This document shows, piece after piece, positions 18,342-26,499 of a stretch of 64,000 nt of DNA. The stretch is taken from positions 124,001 through 188,000 of the forward strand of contig CAXBGS010000001.1 in the NCBI GenBank assembly GCA_963975425.1, given 5' to 3'. The translations under genes were made by a program, and so were the position numbers. Under the pieces are notes generated by a model. It saw nothing but the letters and a program-made list of their open reading frames with translations, ran no database searches and had not been told where the DNA came from. Source of the stretch: CAXBGS01 sp963975425. GTDB lineage: Bacteria > Planctomycetota > Planctomycetia > Pirellulales > Pirellulaceae. Position 1 is the stretch's first letter. Every line of letters begins with the position of its first letter.

Positions 18342-20939
18342 CTACTGACAGTTCGTGCAGCCAGCACCGGTCGCCATGGGAGCCGACTCGATGACGGCAC
18401 CTTCGCCGACAACGCCGCCGTTGTAGCTTCCGCCATCCATGATGACTTCGCCACCGCCGTAGCTAGCTCCACCCATCGAAGCCGATGGGTACGAGTACAC
18501 AGGAACGTTGACCGTCACTGGTACTTGCTTGCAGACCTGAACTTGAACAGCCTTCATCGACTGCACGGGAACGCAAACGCTGTACGTTTCCGGCACTTGC
18601 TCGGTCACGTTTTCGTAAACGGTCACGTTGTAGTTACGCGTGCGAGTCTCGGGAACGTTCACCGTGTAGTTCACGTTTCGAGTACGCTCTTGCGATTCCA
18701 TACGAGTTCGCTGAACCGTACGAGTACGTTGCTCGGTCGTCATGGTCGTTTGTGGGACCATACGAGTACGAGTTTCCATACGGGTCTTGGTGACAGGAAC
18801 CGTTCGCGTGCGAGTTTCGGTCGTCATCACCGTGTAAGGCACGGTGCGAGTTCGTTGCTCGAGGCGAGTCTTGGTCACTTCGCGAGTACGTTCTTCTTGC
18901 CGAGTACGCTGAACCGAAACCATGCGGCTTCGAGTTTCAGTCGTCATTTCGGTGTAAGGAACGCTACGAGTGCGAGTTTCCAAGCGGGTCTTGGTCACAG
19001 GAACCGTTCGCGTACGGGTTTCGACATTCATCGTCGTCACAGGGACTTCGCGAGTACGAGTTTCCAGACGCGTCTTATTCACAGGAACCATTCGCGTACG
19101 GGTTTCGTTCTGCATCGTCGTGACAGGAACTTCGCGGGTGCGAGTTTCCAAACGAGTCTTGGTCACAGGAACTTCGCGGGTCTTCGTCTCGGTGGTGTAG
19201 CTGGTCACCATGCGAGTGCGAGTTTCCGGACGAGTTTTCTGGACTTGAACGCTTCGCGTACGAGTTTCGTTACGGTACTTGGTCACGTTAACCATTCGCG
19301 TGCGAGTTTCCGTTCGGCAACGCTGAACAGGAACCATACGAGTTTGGGTTTGCGTGGTGTAACTGGTCGTCGTGTAGGTGTAAGGAACCTGCGACGACTG
19401 ACGCTGATACGTGGTCGTTGGGACCTGCTCGGTCACAACATTTGGCACGTAGACTTGACGATAAGCGATCTGAGGACCGCAAGCGTCGCCCGCACCAGCA
19501 CCGTATGCTGCGCCACCGGCACCAGCTCCGCCGCCGGCGCTTCCGCCACAACCGCTGTCGCAACCACCGCCACAGCTGGAAACGGGTGCACAGCAGCAGC
19601 AAGAGCAGCACGAGCTGCATCCGCCACAAGCCGAACCACCACCAGCTCCGCCGCAACCGCCACCGACAATGGCACCGCCGCCACTGCCAAGGCTAACGCT
19701 TCCGCCGGCTGCTCCGCCGACTTCAACCGCTTGCGTTTGATAGCCACCCATGTCACGGGTAACCGTTTGCATCGTCGTGACAGGAACACAGCGAGTTACC
19801 GTTCGGTAAGCCGTCTTGGTTTCGGTAACAGGAACGCGAACGGTGTAGTTCTGGGCCACTTGCTCGGTGTAAGGAACATTGACGGTATAGCTTTGCTCTA
19901 CTTGCTCGGTGTATGGCACCGCAACTGTGTAAGGCTGCTCAACCGTTTCAGTGTAAGGGACGTTAACCGTATAGCTCTGTTCGGTTTGAACAGGAACTTG
20001 CTCGGTGTAGGTCTGGGTGACAGTTTCAGTATAAGGAACCGAAACTTGATACGTTTGCGTTTGGGTCGTGGTGACTGGAACACAAACGGTGTAGTTTTGA
20101 GCTACTTCTTCGGTGTAAGGAACCGAAACTTGATACTCGTCTGTACGAGTAGTCGTGACGGGAACTTGAACCTGATAAGTCTGCTCGACTTGCTCGGTAT
20201 AAGGGACCGAAACTTGATAGGTCTCTTCACGAGTCTTCTGAACAGGAACTTGTACCGTGTAGTCTTGAGAGACTTGCTCGGTGTAAGGAACCGTTACGGT
20301 GTATGTTTCGGTTTCCGTATAGGGAACCGATACCGAGTAGGTTTCTTCACGCGTCTCTGTCTTAGGAACCGAAACGGTGTAAGTCTGTTCGACTTGTTCC
20401 GTGTAAGGGACACAAACTTGGTACGACTGTTCGACCTGGGTCGTGACAGGAACTTGTACCGAGTAAGGAACTTCTTCGGTGTAAGGCACGGCAACCTGAA
20501 CGGTATAGGTCTCAGTACGCGTTTGCGTTTGAGGCACGTTTACCGTGTAAGTCTGTTGACGTGTTTGAACTTTTGCGACGCGACGTGTCACGTTTCGCAT
20601 CCGTGTCTGCGTTTGCGTTTGGTACGTGGTGGTCGGAACCATACGAGTTTCCGTCACGTACTGTGAACGCATCACAGTTTGGGGTTGATACGTCACGGTG
20701 GGGCCACATGCACCACCCGCTCCGTACGCACCACCAACTCCAGCGGTGGCATCGCCACCAACTGAGCCACAATCAGCAGCGCTTCCGCTGCCATATACAA
20801 CGGCTCCGCCGCTACCTTCGGAGACGCAGCCGGATCCGCTTGAGCAGCCCCCGCAATCTCCGCATCCTGCGTGAACATTGACAGCGAGCAATGCTGCTGC
20901 ACAAAGTCCGACGACATACCTTAGCACTAGTGCTTTCAT
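18342..20939 (-). CDS. YTV-repeat, Cys-rich cell-envelope protein
   Basis: 865 residues from ATG 20939, preceded by GGAGGG about 11 bases upstream. A signal peptide ends in NVHAG. The layout is: a Cys/Gly-rich N-terminus (CGDCGGCSSGSGC); a first array of about twenty YTV repeats of the type PYTEQVEQTYTVSVP, rich in Glu and Gln; a Gly/Cys linker with a CSSCCSCCCC cluster; a second array of TRLETRTREVPVTTM-type repeats, strongly Arg-rich; and a C-terminus with CTNCQ. YTV repeats are a planctomycete-specific family (Pfam YTV) linked to the cell envelope. Cys clusters suggest disulfide cross-linked assembly. The gene has its own promoter candidate and a strong terminator and so is probably a single, highly expressed transcript. 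Confidence 0.9.
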   Translation of the reverse strand: MKALVLRYVVGLCAAALLAVNVHAGCGDCGGCSSGSGCVSEGSGGAVVYGSGSAADCGSVGGDATAGVGGAYGAGGACGPTVTYQPQTVMRSQYVTETRMVPTTTYQTQTQTRMRNVTRRVAKVQTRQQTYTVNVPQTQTRTETYTVQVAVPYTEEVPYSVQVPVTTQVEQSYQVCVPYTEQVEQTYTVSVPKTETREETYSVSVPYTETETYTVTVPYTEQVSQDYTVQVPVQKTREETYQVSVPYTEQVEQTYQVQVPVTTTRTDEYQVSVPYTEEVAQNYTVCVPVTTTQTQTYQVSVPYTETVTQTYTEQVPVQTEQSYTVNVPYTETVEQPYTVAVPYTEQVEQSYTVNVPYTEQVAQNYTVRVPVTETKTAYRTVTRCVPVTTMQTVTRDMGGYQTQAVEVGGAAGGSVSLGSGGGAIVGGGCGGAGGGSACGGCSSCCSCCCCAPVSSCGGGCDSGCGGSAGGGAGAGGAAYGAGAGDACGPQIAYRQVYVPNVVTEQVPTTTYQRQSSQVPYTYTTTSYTTQTQTRMVPVQRCRTETRTRMVNVTKYRNETRTRSVQVQKTRPETRTRMVTSYTTETKTREVPVTKTRLETRTREVPVTTMQNETRTRMVPVNKTRLETRTREVPVTTMNVETRTRTVPVTKTRLETRTRSVPYTEMTTETRSRMVSVQRTRQEERTREVTKTRLEQRTRTVPYTVMTTETRTRTVPVTKTRMETRTRMVPQTTMTTEQRTRTVQRTRMESQERTRNVNYTVNVPETRTRNYNVTVYENVTEQVPETYSVCVPVQSMKAVQVQVCKQVPVTVNVPVYSYPSASMGGASYGGGEVIMDGGSYNGGVVGEGAVIESAPMATGAGCTNCQ

Positions 20940-21043
20940 CAAAGACAACCCTCCAAATCGACTCACAGCCAGTGAGCAACAGTGGAAATACGAGGAAGTT
21001 TAACGGCTGCGCAATCTGGGCTAACTCGGCCCTGCGATCATAG

Positions 21044-21071
21044 AATCTAGACGCTTGCTAAGCAGTGTCAA
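21044..21071 (-). promoter_or_regulatory. candidate sigma70-type promoter of the YTV gene
   Basis: On the minus strand a perfect TTGACA (21066-21071) is followed after 16 bases by TAGATT (21044-21049). It is about 105 bases upstream of the YTV start codon. The -35 is exact; the -10 matches four of six positions. Confidence 0.5.
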
Positions 21072-22434
21072 TGATCGCGGACACACAGAATGGGCCAAAA
21101 GGGTAAATTTCTCTTATGGCTCTCTCAAACGCTCAATGTGAGACCTTTTGCCCGGAAAAACACGGTATTTTTGACATCAATCGTGTCACACCATGATGCG
21201 TTTATTCAACGCCCGTCGCGCGCACGGTCCGCTTGTTGCATTTGGTAGTTCGAGCGTTTGCAAACCGATCCTCAGAGCAGCAAAGGTGACAAGGCGTACA
21301 GCCCCCAAACCGAAGTCTTCTGCAATCAGCCAGATGGCCATTTCCATCCGTTCAGAGAGCCCACGCGTCACCCTTGCCGAATCTCCTTCATTTGAGCGGA
21401 TTGACCCACCTAATTGTAATGGTTCCAACCCACTTGATGTTGGCCCGCCCCGAAGCTCGAGCCAACTTGCACATTTCAACCAGACTCAGCGGCAACCAAT
21501 ATCCCTGAACCTCAATAAGTCCCGCTGAAAAAGTCTTTGTCGTTTGGATTCGCAAAACTGCAGCACGTCGAATACTGCAGCACGTGGAATAATGCAGCAC
21601 GTGGAAAAGGCACAGGGACGCCGATGTGATGCCCTCGAGCTACTTGGCCGCCAAGGCCAAAGAAAAAACAACGATTTCCAACCGAGCCACGGCAGTGACC
21701 GCTAAAACTCAGTTGCAGCTCGGTCGCTCGGCGACCCACGCCCCGGGTCGCCCTTACAGCCATCATCCTGAACCCGCTGACTCGTTTGCGGGCCAGAGAA
21801 CCAAGCGGAATCGTTAAACGCGTCTGATTCGCTGCAGATCGCGATTCTGTTCTGAAACGGCAGAAATCTTCGCGTGGTCGTTTGTCTCGACCTGCGCCAC
21901 GCGGGCAACCCGATGAATCGAATCGGCCAGCGACGCCGGCGAATTTCACGGCGCTTTGATCGCTGCGACGGACGGGGCACCAACAAGCCGGTGCTGGTCG
22001 CGAAAGAATCGGTGCCGCAACAAGAACACGCATCCGTCTTCCCGTAAAACGGCCCAGCGGCGAACAAGATGCCATAGAGCGGGTATTTGTGACGATGTTA
22101 CCAATCAGACTTCTGAGACTGATGAAGCACCGGCAGGATCGACGATCAACAGATGAGCCGGATCGATAACCGTCATCAACCGAGGGCTTGAAACACTTCC
22201 ATGGTGGATGGCGCAAAGAGACGGCGCGCAATTCTGCGGCGAAACCGTGGATTTCAACACTGTGCCACCGAATGTTTTGCTTCTATCATTCAATAACACA
22301 GCAGGCTAACTACGGCGGGTATCTTAGTTGAACGATCCGATCGAAACGGTTTCGAAACACGATGGCATGCAGCGCAACTGCACGCATACGATCAAACTGT
22401 GTGATTACGTCGACGATTTGGTGAGAACACTTAG
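21072..22434. other. gene-poor region, possibly a decayed interspersed repeat
   Basis: No convincing gene is seen between the YTV promoter and the PAS-GAF-REC gene. A minus-strand frame is open from 22231 to 21512, but its composition (Arg, Ser and Cys-rich, no hydrophobic pattern) looks like chance translation. A second minus frame at 21186-21479 has one helix-like stretch (RMEMAIWLIAEDFGLGAVRL) that might be a remnant. A 3 x 17 bp repeat lies at 21557-21607. The last about 100 bases should hold the promoter of the regulator gene, but no clear boxes stand out. Confidence 0.5.
21557..21607. repeat. three tandem 17-bp units
   Basis: Units at 21557-21573, 21574-21590 and 21591-21607 share the core TGCAGCACGT(G/C)GAA and differ at only a few positions. 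The core contains CACGTG-like and CTGCAG-like palindromes. No function is visible. Confidence 0.85.
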
Positions 22435-24237
22435 ATGAACGATTCATCCCAATCAAATCTGACGTCCGCACACCCGCGCAAGTTGATTTGTATTGGTGAC
22501 CCCGACAGTTTTCCAGGTGATGCCGCATCGGATGACGTGTTCGTCGTCGACGACGCTTTGACAGCAGTAAAGAAACTTGAATCACCTGACGTCGCCGGTG
22601 TCTGGATCGCTCGCAAGCAGCTGCCCGAGATCAGTGAACTGAAAGGTTTGTCGCAAAGCGGAGTGATGCTGCGGGACATGCCCGAAGGCGTCGCCCTGTT
22701 GGATGACGAACTGCGCGTGCTCTGGTCCAACGCGAGGCTTCGAGAGTGGGCCGAGATCGCCGATGAAGCCGTGGTCGGCATGAACTTTTATGAGTTGCTG
22801 TCCAACCCAGAGATCATGGGTCCGGACTTTTGTCCGTTTCACACGGCACTTGCAACGGGTGAAGAGAGCAACAGCACGCTGTATAGCCCCGAACTGAATC
22901 GTTACTACCAAGTTCACGCGGCACCGATCTCGCATCAAGATCATTCACGGCAGTTGATTGTTACCGTCGGCGACATCACGACCGAAATTTTGCAGCAACA
23001 AAAACTAGCGGCGATTCATCAAGCGGGACGCGAGTTGGCCGATTTGCGGCCCAGCGAAATCTTCATGATGGAAGTCGAAGAACGAATCGAGTTGCTGAAG
23101 GAAAACATCCGCCACTACTTGATGGACCTGTTGAATTTCGAAGTCATTGAAATTCGGTTGTTGGAACATTCCACCGGTAACCTGATGCCTCTGCTGAGCG
23201 TGGGCATCGATCAAGAGGCCGCCGATCGGCAACTCTTTGCGCACCCGCAAGGCAACGGGATCACGGGCTACGCGGCGGCCAGCGGTGTCAGCTATGTCTG
23301 CCACGACGTCGTCAACGATCCGCTGTTCATTCCCGGAGTGGCCAATTCACGCAGCTCGCTGACCGTGCCTTTGATTCTGCATGACCAAGTCTTGGGCACG
23401 ATCAATGTCGAAAGCCCCGAGCCATCGGCGTTCACCGACAGCGATTTGCAGTTCCTCGAAATCTTTGCCCGCGACATCGGCTTTGCACTGAACACCCTGG
23501 AATTGCTTGTTGCGCAAAAAGCGGACACGGCACAGCAGAGCTGCGACGCGATCCACAGTGCCGTCGCGCTGCCAGTTGACGAAATCCTCAACGACGCCGT
23601 CAACGTCATGGAACAATACATCGGTCATGCGCCCGAAGCATCCGACCGGATTCGCCGCATCCTCAAGAATGCTCGCGACATCAAGCAGACGATCCAGCAA
23701 ATCGGACAACGGATGACGCCACTGGAAGCGGTTCCCGTGGGCGTCGAGTCGCCGTATCACGAAAAGCTTCAAGGCAAGCGAGTCCTGGTCGTCGATGCCG
23801 ATGAAAAAGTTCGCGAAGACGCACACACGCTGTTGGAAAAATACGGATGCATCGTCGAAACGGCTCACAAAGGCGATGAAGCCGTGCTGATGGTGCGTGG
23901 CAGTGACGACGATAGCCGATATGACGTGATCATCAGCGACATCAAACTGCCCGATTACAGCGGATATCAACTGATGCTGCGTCTGCAAAAAATCATGGAC
24001 CGGGTGCCCATGGTTTTGATGACGGGCTTTGGATATGACCCTGGACACTCGATCGTCAAAGCACGCCAAAACGGGCTGCACGCCAAAGGCGTGCTGTTCA
24101 AACCATTCCGTTTGGATCAGCTGATCGATGTGGTGATTACGATCCTGGAAGTCAACGACCAGGACCCACCGCCAAAAAAAACGGATAGCACCAGCGACAC
24201 ACCCGGCGCTCATCCGGAAGCCCACCCGGTGCGCTAA
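22435..24237 (+). CDS. PAS-GAF-receiver regulator
   Basis: 600 residues, cytosolic. After a divergent N-terminal segment (KLICIGDPDSFPGDAAS..., possibly a degenerate receiver) comes a PAS domain around residues 80-190 (VALLDDELRVLWSNARLREWA). A short coiled coil and a GAF domain follow at about 215-360 (GNGITGYAAASGVSYVCHDVVNDPLFIP, SSLTVPLILHDQVLGTINVES). A linker helix like a degenerate dimerisation region and a C-terminal receiver domain complete it, with acidic residues VVDADEK, phospho-acceptor Asp502 in YDVIISDIKLP, and the conserved Lys in LFKPF. No ATPase or DNA-binding domain is present, so output is by protein contact. It could be a partner for an orphan kinase such as the one at 13.8 kb. 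Confidence 0.87.
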   Translation: MNDSSQSNLTSAHPRKLICIGDPDSFPGDAASDDVFVVDDALTAVKKLESPDVAGVWIARKQLPEISELKGLSQSGVMLRDMPEGVALLDDELRVLWSNARLREWAEIADEAVVGMNFYELLSNPEIMGPDFCPFHTALATGEESNSTLYSPELNRYYQVHAAPISHQDHSRQLIVTVGDITTEILQQQKLAAIHQAGRELADLRPSEIFMMEVEERIELLKENIRHYLMDLLNFEVIEIRLLEHSTGNLMPLLSVGIDQEAADRQLFAHPQGNGITGYAAASGVSYVCHDVVNDPLFIPGVANSRSSLTVPLILHDQVLGTINVESPEPSAFTDSDLQFLEIFARDIGFALNTLELLVAQKADTAQQSCDAIHSAVALPVDEILNDAVNVMEQYIGHAPEASDRIRRILKNARDIKQTIQQIGQRMTPLEAVPVGVESPYHEKLQGKRVLVVDADEKVREDAHTLLEKYGCIVETAHKGDEAVLMVRGSDDDSRYDVIISDIKLPDYSGYQLMLRLQKIMDRVPMVLMTGFGYDPGHSIVKARQNGLHAKGVLFKPFRLDQLIDVVITILEVNDQDPPPKKTDSTSDTPGAHPEAHPVR

Positions 24238-24274
24238 CCCACCACTTGCTGACAGTACTGATCGCTAACGGTGC

Positions 24275-24370
24275 CATTCAGTTAGCAGAGCCTTCAGCTG
24301 GCAGAGCATTCAGTTAGCACAGCCTTCAGCTGGCAAAGCATTCAGTTAGCACAGCCTTTAGCTGGCAGCA
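24275..24370. repeat. three tandem 32-bp units between converging genes
   Basis: Units at 24275-24306, 24307-24338 and 24339-24370 are nearly identical (core CATTCAGTTAGCACAGCC and TTCAGCTGGCA). Each unit contains related half-sites GTTAGC and CAGCTGGC that could form weak hairpins. They sit between two converging genes (stops at 24237 and 24413). There are no spacers, so this is not a CRISPR array. Confidence 0.9.
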
Positions 24371-24412
24371 TCTTTCCGCTCGCCATGTTTTCAACGAACG
24401 ACATCTTTTCAA

Positions 24413-24871
24413 CTAACTGGCTGTACCTTCGCTGCGTTGACCGTCTTCCATCTCTTGGATGTACTGCCGCAGCCGCTCCAGTTCGTCTTCGGTACCCTTG
24501 AGTTTCAGCATATTCTCGACGCGCTTGGTCAATTCAACCTTGTTGACTGGCTTGCTCAGGAAATCGTCCGTTCCCGCGGCGACAGCACGCTCGATGTCTC
24601 CCAATTCGTTCAGCGCCGTCACCATCAGGACCATCACGCGCCTGGTCTTGGGATCGTCTTTGACCTGCTTACAGACTTCAAAGCCACTAAGTCGCGGCAT
24701 CATCACGTCCAACAAGACAAGGTCGGGCTGGAACGATGCGATCTTGTCCAAGGTGTCTTGGCCGTCGACCGAAGTCTCGATCTCGCAGTCGACCGATACC
24801 AAATAGGCTTCCAACAGCTCGCGGTTGGCGGCGTTGTCGTCGGCAATCAAAATTCGATGGTCTTGAGACAT
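24413..24871 (-). CDS. single-domain response regulator with C-terminal helix
   Basis: 152 residues. A complete receiver domain is visible: DD at 11-12, phospho-acceptor Asp55 in LVLLDVMMP, Thr in MVTALNE and Lys107 in FLSKPVNK. A charged helix follows (KLKGTEDELERLRQYIQEMEDGQ), and there is no DNA-binding domain. It resembles CheY/DivK-like or kinase-associated receivers. The start codon is 6 bases after the glyA stop on the same strand, so the two are almost certainly co-transcribed. The tandem repeat array lies just behind its stop. Confidence 0.92.
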   Translation of the reverse strand: MSQDHRILIADDNAANRELLEAYLVSVDCEIETSVDGQDTLDKIASFQPDLVLLDVMMPRLSGFEVCKQVKDDPKTRRVMVLMVTALNELGDIERAVAAGTDDFLSKPVNKVELTKRVENMLKLKGTEDELERLRQYIQEMEDGQRSEGTAS

Positions 24872-24877
24872 AAACGA

Positions 24878-26143
24878 TTAGCCAACCACCTGAGTTACCG
24901 CTTTCGCGTCCGCGGGAACGGGAAAGCTATCTGCCAATTGACGGATTTCTTCGCGAATCGATGCATGCCGTTTGGCGTCTTCAGGATTCGCAAGGGCTTG
25001 GTGAATCCAGTCGCCAATTCGCTTCATCTCCGTGACTCCCATGCCCCGCGTGGTCAGTGCGGGCGTGCCGATACGGATTCCCGACGGGTCCATCGGTTTG
25101 CGTTTGTCAAAAGGAATCATATTCATGTTGACGGTGATGCCACATTGGTCCAGTACCGCTTCGGCCTGCTTACCGCCCAAACCGACCGCGGTGACGTCGA
25201 CCAACATCAGGTGGTTGTCCGTGCCGCCACTGGCCAAAGGCAAGCCGGCACCGATCAGCGTTTCGGCGAGGGCTTGCGCGTTATCCACGACGGCTTGGCC
25301 GTACGCCTTGTATTGGTCAGTCATGGCTTCGGCAAAGCAAATGGCTTTGCCCGCGATGATGTGCATCAACGGTCCGCCCTGCGTCCCCGGAAAGACGCTG
25401 CGATTGATGTCTTTGAGTCGATCTTGCTTGCACAACACCAGTCCACTGCGCGGACCACGCAGAGTTTTGTGAGTGGTGGTGGTCACAAAATCGGCAACGG
25501 GCACGGGGCTGTTGTGAATTCCGGCGGCGACCAATCCGGCGTAGTGGGCCATATCGACCATCAGCAGCGCGCCGACTTCATTGGCGATTTCGGCGAACTT
25601 GTCATGAGGAATCTCACGCGGATACGCGCTTGCCCCGGCCACGATCAGCTTTGGCTTGTGTTCGCGAGCCAGTTTGGCGATCTGGTCGAAATCCAAACGG
25701 TGGGTTTCTTCGTCGACGCCATAGCTGATGAAGTTGTACAGCTTTCCGCTGATGTTCAACCGCATGCCATGGGTCAAGTGTCCACCTTGGGCGAGGTCTA
25801 ATCCCATGACGGTATCGCCCGGTTCAAGCACGGTCAGATAGACCGCCATGTTGGCCTGCGATCCGCTGTGTGGCTGGACATTGGCGGCCTCGGCACCGAA
25901 CAATTGCTTTGCACGGTCGATCGCCAATGTCTCGACGACGTCGACGTGCTCGCAACCGCCGTAATAGCGACGTCCCGGATAGCCTTCGGCGTACTTGTTT
26001 GTCAGCACGCTGCCGGCGGCCTGCATGATCGCCGGACTGGTGTAGTTCTCACTAGCGATCATTTCCAGGCCCTCGCGTTGACGATCGGCCTCGGCTTGGA
26101 TGGCTTCCCAGATCTCGGGGTCTTGGTTTTCCAGTGGATTCAT
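24878..26143 (-). CDS. glyA: serine hydroxymethyltransferase
   Basis: 421 residues, the normal bacterial length. It interconverts serine and glycine with tetrahydrofolate as one-carbon carrier, a PLP enzyme of the cytoplasm. Family motifs are intact: LEMIASENYTSPAIM, TNKYAEGYPGRRYYGG, PHSGSQANMAVY, VDMAHYAGLVAAG and the PLP-lysine motif TTTTHKTLRGPRSG. The gene is followed after 6 bases by a response regulator and diverges from the metalloprotease gene across a 356-base spacer. Confidence 0.97.
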   Translation of the reverse strand: MNPLENQDPEIWEAIQAEADRQREGLEMIASENYTSPAIMQAAGSVLTNKYAEGYPGRRYYGGCEHVDVVETLAIDRAKQLFGAEAANVQPHSGSQANMAVYLTVLEPGDTVMGLDLAQGGHLTHGMRLNISGKLYNFISYGVDEETHRLDFDQIAKLAREHKPKLIVAGASAYPREIPHDKFAEIANEVGALLMVDMAHYAGLVAAGIHNSPVPVADFVTTTTHKTLRGPRSGLVLCKQDRLKDINRSVFPGTQGGPLMHIIAGKAICFAEAMTDQYKAYGQAVVDNAQALAETLIGAGLPLASGGTDNHLMLVDVTAVGLGGKQAEAVLDQCGITVNMNMIPFDKRKPMDPSGIRIGTPALTTRGMGVTEMKRIGDWIHQALANPEDAKRHASIREEIRQLADSFPVPADAKAVTQVVG

Positions 26144-26499
26144 TCAGCGATTTGCGGTTCGGAGAAACGAAAGCGGACGGGACGAGTGACCGTAGCATCT
26201 TGGCAAAGCCGAATTGTCGGCGTGATCCGGTTGGACGTCAATGTCGTGGCGTCAGTCAAATCCCTGGTGGCTGACTGTCGCCGCGACTTGGTTTGGTCAA
26301 TTGCCGCGGCAGCGAAGCCGGGGCGGTTCCGATCGGTTCGGGCTAAGCGGTTTAGCCGGTTTTGTGCGTTTTTACGGATTTCCATGATAGAATGGAACAG
26401 GAAGAATAGAGAGGCGCCAAATCTTCCCGATCCCCGCCTGTCGCAGTTCGAGTGACCTATCCTTTACGGATCGACCTACCTGCTTACCGAGTGCACGGA
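26144..26499. other. divergent intergenic region between glyA and metalloprotease
   Basis: No gene is supported here. It should hold the promoters for both neighbours. A 6-bp perfect inverted repeat (GGCTAA/TTAGCC, 26341-26357) followed by T-rich runs (26360-26373) lies about 145 bases before the metalloprotease start and could be a leader hairpin. TAGAAT at 26388-26393 resembles a -10 box but has no good -35 partner. Confidence 0.45.
26341..26373 (+). promoter_or_regulatory. possible leader hairpin with T-rich tail
   Basis: Stem GGCTAA/TTAGCC with a 5-base loop, then TTTTGTGCGTTTTT. No gene upstream on this strand needs a terminator, so attenuation of the metalloprotease transcript or chance are the options. 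The stem is short. Confidence 0.3.

Noticed and set aside
18324..20666. 780-residue frame on the plus strand opposite the YTV gene
   Set aside because: It is a mirror of the repetitive YTV coding sequence; its His/Arg/Asn-rich product has no signal, domain or ribosome-binding site, while the minus frame has all of them.
21512..22231. 239-residue minus-strand frame in the gene-poor region
   Set aside because: Arg/Ser/Cys-rich composition without hydrophobic pattern or domain; it reads through the tandem repeat. Kept only as part of the region description.
23347..24225. 292-residue minus-strand frame inside the PAS-GAF-REC gene
   Set aside because: Antisense shadow; the plus-strand GAF and receiver motifs are clear.
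24275..24370. CRISPR array
   Set aside because: The units abut each other with no spacers and there are no cas genes.
24437..25801. 454-residue plus-strand frame across glyA and the receiver gene
   Set aside because: Both minus-strand genes are unmistakable, and the plus frame has no recognisable motif.
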